A stretch of 64,000 bases of DNA, taken from NCBI RefSeq assembly GCF_001548115.1, contig NZ_AP014821.1, positions 62,001 through 126,000 of the forward strand, in the 5' to 3' direction. This document shows, one piece after another, positions 57,308 through 64,000 of the stretch. Source of the DNA: Geminocystis sp. NIES-3709. Lineage in GTDB: Bacteria > Cyanobacteriota > Cyanobacteriia > Cyanobacteriales > Cyanobacteriaceae. The first letter of the stretch is position 1. Each line of letters begins with the position of its first letter. The notes under the pieces are model-generated. The model had not been told where the DNA came from, did no database searches, and saw only the letters and a list, made by a program, of their open reading frames with translations. The translations under genes and the position numbers were made by a program.

Positions 57308-57417
57308 GATTTGATTATTTATAAAGTGGTTTAGAGGACTTTTGTTGATGATTGACTTACTCGTTGGTATTGATCATAGCGTGATGAAAAGATAATAAAT
57401 GTAAAGTAAAATACAGA

Positions 57418-57843
57418 TTAATGAATTAAATAGCTAAGATATTCTAAAGGTTTTTTACCTTCCAATTTTAATAATATTCTCCACGTCTTTCCCCTCGATT
57501 GTCTTTGTAAATCAAGGTTAAAAGTGTTATCTATTAATACATTTTTTAAAGTATTTTGTTTTATTTTTACTTTATATGTCCCTTCTAAATGATATGTTGG
57601 TAAATTAAAAACAATAGTTGGCTCAATTTTGGTGACATTAATTTTCTTAATGATAAAATTTGGCTTTTTTAATCTTAACTGCCTACTTAAAGATTCTTGT
57701 TGATATTCCAGTTTAAATATAAGGGCTTTTTCAATTATACTAGGACTCGGTGCAAACTCTAAGGGAGGCTTCTCTCTTCCACAAGCTACACACAGCAATA
57801 GGATTGACATATATATAATTAATTTTCTTTTTATCCCTGACAT
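57418..57843 (-). CDS. Small hypothetical lipoprotein
   Basis: A 141-aa protein with a lipoprotein signal (KLIIYMSILLLCVACG, lipobox CVAC). The mature part is beta-rich and basic, with no recognised domain. It is divergent from the gene at 57893 and separated by about 50 bp. Confidence 0.65.
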   Translation of the reverse strand: MSGIKRKLIIYMSILLLCVACGREKPPLEFAPSPSIIEKALIFKLEYQQESLSRQLRLKKPNFIIKKINVTKIEPTIVFNLPTYHLEGTYKVKIKQNTLKNVLIDNTFNLDLQRQSRGKTWRILLKLEGKKPLEYLSYLIH

Positions 57844-57892
57844 TTTTTTTGCCTATTTATCTTAAGGATTGATATATTTTATTTTTTAGTTT

Positions 57893-58879
57893 ATGGATAA
57901 TACCTCAGAAAATATTAACCCAAATTTTTCGATCGAACTCAAAAAATCGTTAAAAAGAACTATTATTCAACTTCAAAAAGCGATCGATATTATCAATAGT
58001 AATAATATTAAAGACTTACCTAATTTAACTATAGTAAATAACTTAGTTGAATCTAGTAATGCTTTAGTAGATTATTTGCGATTAAAAAATTATGACAATA
58101 AAGAAATTGATGAATCAAATAATGAAGAACAATTTTTATCTGAATTACAAGAAGAAAATACTTTAAATAATATCAATAAAGAAAGAGACATTAAACGAAA
58201 AAAGAAAACAAATTTTAACATCAACTTATTTTTATTAATTAGTTTAATAATTAGTTTATTTTTTAATACTTTTACTTGGTTATATCAACCTAACATCAAT
58301 AAAGTTTTACCTGAAAATAATATTCAGAATAATTCTAATTCCCTAGAAAAAATAGAAAATATACCAACAAAGTCAGAAGATATAGATATTCTTAAGGATG
58401 ATAAAATTAGTATTATTCAACAAAAAGATCAAGATATTAAGACAAATGACAATATTAATAGTGTTGATGATATAGATAATAAAGAAGAAAAAATAAATGA
58501 AAATAAAACACAAGAAAATCTTGAGGATTTATCTAATGATTCTTTTTCCGAAATATCAAAGCTACCTTTAACTCCAGAGCAATATTTACTAAAAAATATC
58601 AAAGATCAAATAGATGAAATAACTAATAAATATGGGAAAAAATTAATTTTAAGATTGGAGGCTAATTTAAGTCAAAATATTCTCCTCATTACTGTCACTG
58701 ATGATTGGTATAAACTCAGTTATAATGAACAGAATAATTTAGTTAGTGACATATTTAATAAAGGGAAAAATCTTGACTTTTATAAATTCAATATAATAGA
58801 TAACACTGGTAAATTATTAGCTAGAAATGCAGTTATTGGTAATGAATTTATTCTAACTAATAGAAATATGAAAAATTAA
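57893..58879 (+). CDS. Cyanobacterial hypothetical with one membrane span
   Basis: A 328-aa protein. The N-terminal ~100 residues are cytoplasmic and helical. One transmembrane helix (FLLISLIISLFFNTFTWLY) is near residues 108-128, then a ~90-residue Asn/Asp/Glu-rich linker. A conserved-looking C-terminal domain (~230-325: LTPEQYLLKNIKDQIDEITN, WYKLSYNEQNNLVSDIF) probably lies in the periplasm. The family is not recognised. Start ATG 57893. Confidence 0.7.
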   Translation: MDNTSENINPNFSIELKKSLKRTIIQLQKAIDIINSNNIKDLPNLTIVNNLVESSNALVDYLRLKNYDNKEIDESNNEEQFLSELQEENTLNNINKERDIKRKKKTNFNINLFLLISLIISLFFNTFTWLYQPNINKVLPENNIQNNSNSLEKIENIPTKSEDIDILKDDKISIIQQKDQDIKTNDNINSVDDIDNKEEKINENKTQENLEDLSNDSFSEISKLPLTPEQYLLKNIKDQIDEITNKYGKKLILRLEANLSQNILLITVTDDWYKLSYNEQNNLVSDIFNKGKNLDFYKFNIIDNTGKLLARNAVIGNEFILTNRNMKN

Positions 58880-58975
58880 TTAAGGTTAATTAATTTATAA
58901 TTTTTAGAGCAGTATTATTTGAGTTGTAAGAAAAAATCTAATTAAAGCGATTAGCTTTTTGCCTTTTTTCCATTA

Positions 58976-59078
58976 AAGAATAAGTAATCAATTACTAATG
59001 TTGGGCAGAAATTTAACTTCACAATAGCTGATAACTAATTGCTAATTCCTAATTAAACATAATTATTTCTCACGATTC
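58976..59078 (+). repeat. Repeat family E, intact (empty-site) copy
   Basis: About 103 bp reading taagtaatcaattactaatg, through aatttaacttcacaatagct, to aaacataattatttctc. It is the inverted match of the two fragments at 30208-30276 and 30485-30522, here without the ~208-bp insertion. It lies in the gap before pcyA (58880-59124). Confidence 0.65.
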
Positions 59079-59124
59079 ATATAGGATTGCTATATAAATT
59101 GATAAGTTTTGGGAAACATTATAT

Positions 59125-59862
59125 TTAAGATGAGGGTATATCAAATAAAACAGAATTCATATAATTTTCTGCCCATTCTATTCCAAAAGCCTTTTCTAAA
59201 ACTCGCCGAGTTTTATCGTTTTGTTGTTGTTGAATACAGTAATTTTTTTGTCCTTCTAAATATACCAATTTTTCAGTTTCAGAAAGCTCACTAGATTTTA
59301 TAGCTAATTGACAATGAATTGTTAAAAAGTCTTTTACTCTTTTTAAAAATAATACTTCTTCTTCAGCATTGGAGGGACGTATGAATAAGCAAAAAGGCGA
59401 AAAAATATCTCCCCAAGTGGGTAAATCTCGTTTATCCTGAAAAGTTGGGTTTTCTAAATTTGATAGTAGTAGTTGATAATCTGGAGATAGGGTTTTATCT
59501 GCATTAGTTGGGGATAAATCCACAATGGCAGCGCTTATTCCTACTTTTCCAGCGACAATATCACAACCAAACATGGCAAGGGGATACTGGGGATAGGGAA
59601 ACATAACGCAGTGAAGAATATCCAAATTATTGCCAACTTTGGCTAATTCTAAGTGCATTTTACGAAACTGCTTACTTTGATAACAAGAGTTTTGAATTAT
59701 TAGTTTTTCACCTTGTAATTTTCCTTCTACATATCCTAAGCCTTCGGGTAATTGATAAGGAAATAGGGTAAGATTTTCTTGCCAAGTGGTAATAATGGCA
59801 TCCGCTAATTGATTTATCAGGGGATGTAATCTACTTTTTAAGTCGGAGGAAGAAATTACCAT
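59125..59862 (-). CDS. pcyA: Phycocyanobilin:ferredoxin oxidoreductase
   Basis: A 245-aa enzyme that makes phycocyanobilin, the chromophore of phycobilisomes and many cyanobacterial photoreceptors, from biliverdin IXalpha by a four-electron reduction with ferredoxin. The catalytic residues known for PcyA are recognisable: the Glu of MHLELAKVG, the His of [20 protein letters not shown] and the Asp of FGCDIV. Length is as expected. It proves the cyanobacterial origin of the window. uppP lies about 110 bp upstream on the same strand. Confidence 0.95.
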   Translation of the reverse strand: MVISSSDLKSRLHPLINQLADAIITTWQENLTLFPYQLPEGLGYVEGKLQGEKLIIQNSCYQSKQFRKMHLELAKVGNNLDILHCVMFPYPQYPLAMFGCDIVAGKVGISAAIVDLSPTNADKTLSPDYQLLLSNLENPTFQDKRDLPTWGDIFSPFCLFIRPSNAEEEVLFLKRVKDFLTIHCQLAIKSSELSETEKLVYLEGQKNYCIQQQQNDKTRRVLEKAFGIEWAENYMNSVLFDIPSS

Positions 59863-59970
59863 AAAAATTTGTTTAATTAAAGTTAATTTTTAGTTATAAC
59901 AGAATCTTTCTGCTTGTTAAGATAAATGTAAGATAAATCTTTTGCAAAAAGCCAAATAAGATATAAAAAT

Positions 59971-60918
59971 TTATTTCATTGTGAGAAAAATGACAATACC
60001 AAAAATTAGACGATACCAAACGAAAACCCAAGTGTTTTGTTTCTGTAGGAAGCGAATTAACCATGCAATGGAGAGATAAGAAAAAATCCATGAGGATATT
60101 AAGCCAATGGTTAAGGGAATTAGATAATCAAATGTCAAAGTTCGATCGAATACATCTTTTAATTCGACTAAACCTGCTAAAGTAATGGCAGGAATACCGA
60201 GTAAGAAGGAGAAACGAGCCGCAGTTGCCCTCTCTAAATTCATAAATAATCCCGCAGTAATAGTTGAGCCTGAGCGAGAAACACCGGGTATTAAAGCTAA
60301 TGCTTCGGCTAATCCCATTAAAATACCGTCTTTTGTCGATAGTTGGTCAAAATTCCGTTTATGATCACTTATTTTTTCTGCTATACCTAATAGTATCGCC
60401 ATCACGATCGAAGCAAGAGCAATAGTTTTCACACTACGAAATCCAGCGTTATCTAAATCTGGTACAAGAATTTTTAAGGCTAATCCCGAAACAACGATAG
60501 GAATTGTGCCAATAAAGATACCTAAACCAATCTTAAAATCTTGCGCTTGATAATCTTTCTTTTTGATTGCATTTAGAATACCAGTAGTCAAATCGATTAA
60601 ATCTCGACGGAAGTACCATAAAACAGCAACAATACTTCCTAATTGAATAATAGCAGTAAAAGAGACTCCCGGATCATTCCATCCTAAAGCTAAGGGTATC
60701 ACTTTTAAATGAGCAGTGCTACTAATGGGGATAAATTCTGTTAATCCTTGAATCATTCCTAAAATAAAGGCTTGAAAGGTATTGACTTGAGAAAAATTAT
60801 TGACGGTTGAAGGGTTAACTTGTTGGGATAAAACCACGGAATGTGCCAAGAAAACGAATAATATTCCGCCCGAAACTCCTGAAATGGTGTTAAAAAGATG
60901 ATGATTTGATTTAGACAT
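59971..60918 (-). CDS. uppP: Undecaprenyl-diphosphate phosphatase
   Basis: A 315-aa integral membrane enzyme that recycles undecaprenyl diphosphate for peptidoglycan synthesis and gives bacitracin tolerance. Typical motifs: ILGMIQGLTEFIPISSTAHL (E..SS..H) and the phosphatase loop ALIPGVSRSGSTITAGL. About eight membrane helices. An N-terminal extension of ~45 residues before the family start (including a hydrophobic segment) is common in cyanobacteria. Confidence 0.95.
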   Translation of the reverse strand: MSKSNHHLFNTISGVSGGILFVFLAHSVVLSQQVNPSTVNNFSQVNTFQAFILGMIQGLTEFIPISSTAHLKVIPLALGWNDPGVSFTAIIQLGSIVAVLWYFRRDLIDLTTGILNAIKKKDYQAQDFKIGLGIFIGTIPIVVSGLALKILVPDLDNAGFRSVKTIALASIVMAILLGIAEKISDHKRNFDQLSTKDGILMGLAEALALIPGVSRSGSTITAGLFMNLERATAARFSFLLGIPAITLAGLVELKDVFDRTLTFDYLIPLTIGLISSWIFSYLSIAWLIRFLQKQNTWVFVWYRLIFGIVIFLTMK

Positions 60919-61104
60919 TCATTTGACTGATAAATTACAGCAACGAGTTTTAGATTATAGCCGATCGTCTTGACTTTTTGAGGTAAAATTTCTTTAATAG
61001 TGAGGCTAAAAATGTAAATATTTTGTCATTTGTCATTGCTAACAAGGATTCACGCTGATTTTTGATAACCTTTGATTGTTTACAAATCATTTAGGATTGC
61101 TATA

Positions 61105-63267
61105 TTATTCATTTTCCAAAATATTTTTTAATGATTCAATTTTTTCAATACTTAATTGATACCATTCCTTTTTTCCTTGTTTTTGATATAATTGGGCTGC
61201 CCGATTAAAGTCATTTAAAGCTTGAGATTTATTGTTGTTTTTTAAATGGGTAGAAGCTCTATTATAATAGGGTTGTGCATAGTTGTTATCAATTTTAATA
61301 GCTTGGGTATAATCATAAATTGCTTTTTGAATTTGACCTAAACTATGATAAACATTACCACGACTATTATAGGCAGATTTATTTTTATTGTTAACTCGAA
61401 TAGCTTGGGTATAATCATAAATTGCTTTATTATATTGAGTTAAATTATAGTAATATAAATCTCCTCTATTTTCGTAAGCATATGGATGTTGATTATTAAG
61501 ATTAATAGCTGTATCAAAGTCTTTCAATGCTTCTTGATATTTTCCCAATTTTTGATAAGAAATACCCCTATTATTATAAGCTAAATTATTGTTGGGTTCT
61601 AATAGAACCACTTGTTTATAATCCTCGATCGATTTTTTATGATTTCCTAATTGTGCATAACTATAAGCTCTTTTAAAATAAATATCTGATAAATTTTTGT
61701 TATTTTCGATCACTTTTGTATAATCATCAATGGCTTTTTTATATTGTTTTAGTTTATAATGAGCATTACCTCGATTTTTATAATTATGAACGTCATAATC
61801 TCCTAATTTAATTGCTATGGTATAATCAAAAATTGCTTGATTATATTGATTAATTTTTAAATAAATATCTCCTCTTTTTTTATAAGCATCTAAAAATTGA
61901 TTATCAATATTAATAATAGTTGTATAATCATCAATAGCATTATAATTTTGATTTAAAATACGATAAATACTTGCTCGATTAATATAGGCTTTTATAAATT
62001 TATGATTAATTTTTATGGCTTGATTATAGTCATAAATTGCTTTGTCATATTCTTTTATTTTTTGATAAATATTTCCTCTATTTAAGTAAGCATTATAATT
62101 TTTATTATTAATATTAATTACTTTACGATAGTCTTCGATCGCTCTATTATAATCTTTTTTTCTTTGATAAGCTAAGGCTCTTTGATATAAAATATCTTCT
62201 GATATTAACCCTTTTTCTATGGCTTTATTATAAAACTCGATCGCTTGATCAAACTGTTGATTTTGAGCATAATTTAAACCTCTTTTGTATAATCTTTCTG
62301 AAGAAATTGTTAAAGGAGATATCAACAATATAGCGAATATGATAAAAATAATAAGCAATAAATTTTTTGTATTAACATTACGAAATAATAGTAATGGTTG
62401 TTTATAGATTTGAATACCATAAAGACGAATTATGTTAGATTTAATTAACTTTATATCAGCATGAATTGGTATTGCATTAAAAATTTGGGAAGGAACATTT
62501 CCTTGGCTAACTTGATAAAAAAAAGCTGATAAATAATAATTATTAAGATGATAAAATAATTTAGCAAATACTAGGTATTGAGGCATTAAAGAAATATGAT
62601 TTTTGTTCCATAATTGTTTAATGTCTTTTTGGATAGTTTGCCAGTCGTGATCCTCTTTAATTAATTTTCTTATTTGATCATTTGAAATATATTGTCCAAT
62701 TAGAGCATTATTGATAAAATATTGAATATCATCTTTATAAAAACTTTCCCATAATCCGATGAAATAAATTAATGACCAATTGATATTGTTATTTTGTTTA
62801 TTAACAGGATTTCTATTGGATTTTAAAAGCCAAATCACGCCGTCTAAAACATCTGGTTGATCTATTAAATTAGGAAAAATATAAACAATTCCTTGTATAA
62901 TTTTTTGTTTTAGTAATGGTGTTTGAGAAGATAAATTGTTATAAAAAAAATATTGAAAATCTAAAGATATTTGAAAATGTTCTTTATTTTTATTTTGTTT
63001 TTTTAACATCCATCTCAAAAAGCTCGATAACATTTTTGGTAAAATGATTGCTCTCAAAGTGAGTAATTTAATCATTTCTGAAGTATAAATATTTTTTTCT
63101 AAAGCCATTTGAGTATTATTACCATTAAGATATTTTTCCCAGATTTGATTATCGACTTCAGGATTACCTAAAGCATTTTCAATCATCAAAATATGTTCAA
63201 TTTTTAAATTTATTCTCCTAGTTAAGCCTTTAATAGCAGTATTTATTTTTTGTTCAATTTCAGTCAT
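61105..63267 (-). CDS. Membrane-anchored TPR protein
   Basis: A 720-aa protein. The first ~300 residues form an unrecognised helical domain, followed by one membrane helix (LLLIIFIIFAILLISPLTI, about 305-325). Roughly eleven tetratricopeptide repeats follow (~330-700), with units like AIYDYNQAIKINHKFIKAYI and AYNNRGISYQKLGKYQEALK. TPRs mediate protein interaction, and the domain should face the side opposite to the N-terminal part. The partner is unknown. Confidence 0.85.
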   Translation of the reverse strand: MTEIEQKINTAIKGLTRRINLKIEHILMIENALGNPEVDNQIWEKYLNGNNTQMALEKNIYTSEMIKLLTLRAIILPKMLSSFLRWMLKKQNKNKEHFQISLDFQYFFYNNLSSQTPLLKQKIIQGIVYIFPNLIDQPDVLDGVIWLLKSNRNPVNKQNNNINWSLIYFIGLWESFYKDDIQYFINNALIGQYISNDQIRKLIKEDHDWQTIQKDIKQLWNKNHISLMPQYLVFAKLFYHLNNYYLSAFFYQVSQGNVPSQIFNAIPIHADIKLIKSNIIRLYGIQIYKQPLLLFRNVNTKNLLLIIFIIFAILLISPLTISSERLYKRGLNYAQNQQFDQAIEFYNKAIEKGLISEDILYQRALAYQRKKDYNRAIEDYRKVININNKNYNAYLNRGNIYQKIKEYDKAIYDYNQAIKINHKFIKAYINRASIYRILNQNYNAIDDYTTIINIDNQFLDAYKKRGDIYLKINQYNQAIFDYTIAIKLGDYDVHNYKNRGNAHYKLKQYKKAIDDYTKVIENNKNLSDIYFKRAYSYAQLGNHKKSIEDYKQVVLLEPNNNLAYNNRGISYQKLGKYQEALKDFDTAINLNNQHPYAYENRGDLYYYNLTQYNKAIYDYTQAIRVNNKNKSAYNSRGNVYHSLGQIQKAIYDYTQAIKIDNNYAQPYYNRASTHLKNNNKSQALNDFNRAAQLYQKQGKKEWYQLSIEKIESLKNILENE

Positions 63268-63847
63268 CTTCTTAATCTATAAGATTTATATAGCGTTTTT
63301 TATAATTATGAGGTACATTTTTTTATTGCCTCTTGCCTTTTGCCTTTCAACGATAATCTTTGTACCTCACCAAAACGGGAATTGGTATAGTTATTTTAAA
63401 TAATAATGAAACAATAGGAAATTTTGTCTGGCTTGTTGCTAAAGTGTTGAATCTTAAACAAAATTAAAAAGGTGTCTCAATCTTAATTGAAACAAATTAT
63501 ATTCAACAATAGACAATGTACAATTGATGGTTAACTCTGGCTAAAAGGGAAGATGATTGAATTAGAAAAGGTCAACTTTTTATGATCTTTTTCCTCTTAA
63601 AAAGGTGAGGCTTTAAACCTTGAATGGATCAATTATAAATTATCAATTGGGAAGATATTGTCTTAATAATCTTCTTGTAAAATATCTTGAGTAAAATTAT
63701 TATTGCTTGAAATAAGCCTAACATATTTTAGAAAAAATAATTACTTTTATTAATTTTATTCATAAATTAATAGTTTATTTGATAGTGTAATTTTATTCTA
63801 TAATACTGTTTACTATAAAATAAATTTTTATAAATAAAATATCAATT
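63268..63847. other. 580-bp divergent gap with a repeat A copy
   Basis: Repeat family A (63288-63390) sits directly before the TPR gene. The remaining ~450 bp are AT-rich, without an ORF or RNA gene that I can support; the cbiE promoter should lie near its right end. Confidence 0.45.
63288..63390 (-). repeat. MITE-like repeat family A, copy 2 (inverted)
   Basis: The reverse complement runs ctataccaattcccgttttg, then gtgaggtacaaagattatcg, and ends gtacctcataat..gctata. It matches 11316-11431 over both arms and differs in the centre. Confidence 0.6.
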
Positions 63848-64000
63848 ATGATTATTAAAGTTGTTGGAATTGGTTTAGAAGGAATTAATAGTTTAAATAA
63901 TTCTGCTTTAAATATTGTTAATCAAGCCACTGTTTTAATAGGTGGTGATCGTCATTTAAAGTATTTTGATAATCATCCGGCAATCAAGGTAAAAATTAAT
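63848..64000 (+). CDS. cbiE: Precorrin-6Y methylase CbiE/CobL, 3' partial
   Basis: The first 51 codons only, cut by the window edge. IIKVVGIGLEGINSLNNSAL matches the first strand and GxG loop of the tetrapyrrole methylases, and ATVLIGGDRHLKYF is the CbiE-type 'GG.RHL' segment. It acts in cobalamin ring synthesis, methylating C5 (and C15 if fused to CbiT). Whether a CbiT domain follows cannot be seen. Confidence 0.85.
   Translation, partial: MIIKVVGIGLEGINSLNNSALNIVNQATVLIGGDRHLKYFDNHPAIKVKIN

Overview
The window is chromosomal DNA of a cyanobacterium. It carries a phycocyanobilin:ferredoxin oxidoreductase gene (pcyA), a plant-type ferredoxin, a PATAN/CheY/CheW/MCP/CheA taxis operon of the cyanobacterial Pil/Pix type, several cyanobacteria-only hypothetical proteins, and very frequent CGATCG (HIP1-core) motifs in AT-rich DNA. 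The combination resembles Geminocystis/Cyanobacterium-type unicellular strains, but the genus is an inference.

Region 1 (1-17300, all on the + strand) is the accessory part and the most unusual. It starts inside a giant FG-GAP/Calx-beta protein whose 5' end lies outside the window. Then follow a membrane-anchored vWA protein, a large tubulin/FtsZ-superfamily protein, a MotA/TolQ/ZorA-like membrane protein with a coiled-coil tail, and a ZorB/MotB-like OmpA-domain protein. After a decayed ISL3 transposase comes a 1028-aa protein that joins an aerolysin/ETX-like pore-forming module to RTX calcium-binding repeats and a cadherin-like domain. The two giant proteins at the edges end in the same ~45-residue repeat. 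I read the middle four genes as a proton- or ion-driven envelope machine coupled to a tubulin-like NTPase, related to the vWA/FtsZ-like/OmpA membrane-remodelling systems proposed from comparative genomics. The flanking proteins may be its secreted or surface cargo.

Region 2 (17300-21060) is a nest of mobile DNA. A group II intron (minus strand) with a reverse transcriptase-HNH protein is split by a 1352-bp IS701-like element. That element has perfect 16-bp inverted repeats, an ATAT target duplication and a frameshifted transposase.

Region 3 (21100-37200) is ordinary chromosome: pcrA helicase, ferredoxin, an SNase-like lipoprotein, an inositol-phosphatase family enzyme, a J-domain/TPR protein, hisZ, an outer-membrane-type protein, a COG3541-like nucleotidyltransferase, mscL, glutathione-dependent formaldehyde dehydrogenase, an RNase D-like exonuclease, an alpha/beta hydrolase and a PD40 lipoprotein.

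Region 4 (37500-45300) is the five-gene chemotaxis-like operon (PATAN-REC, CheY, CheW, MCP, CheA-REC) thought to control type IV pili. The receptor lacks bilin-binding GAF domains.

Region 5 (45400-64000) holds tRNA-Ser(GGA), the small SRP RNA, an RNB ribonuclease with three dsRBD-like modules, a dead dicarboxylate symporter, PBP2, a peroxiredoxin, a DUF1997 protein, a short RND permease, hypotheticals, pcyA, uppP, a TPR protein and the start of cbiE. Several families of short dispersed repeats sit in the intergenic gaps. One locus (30208-30522) shows a ~208-bp MITE-like insertion with a 7-bp target duplication inside another repeat.
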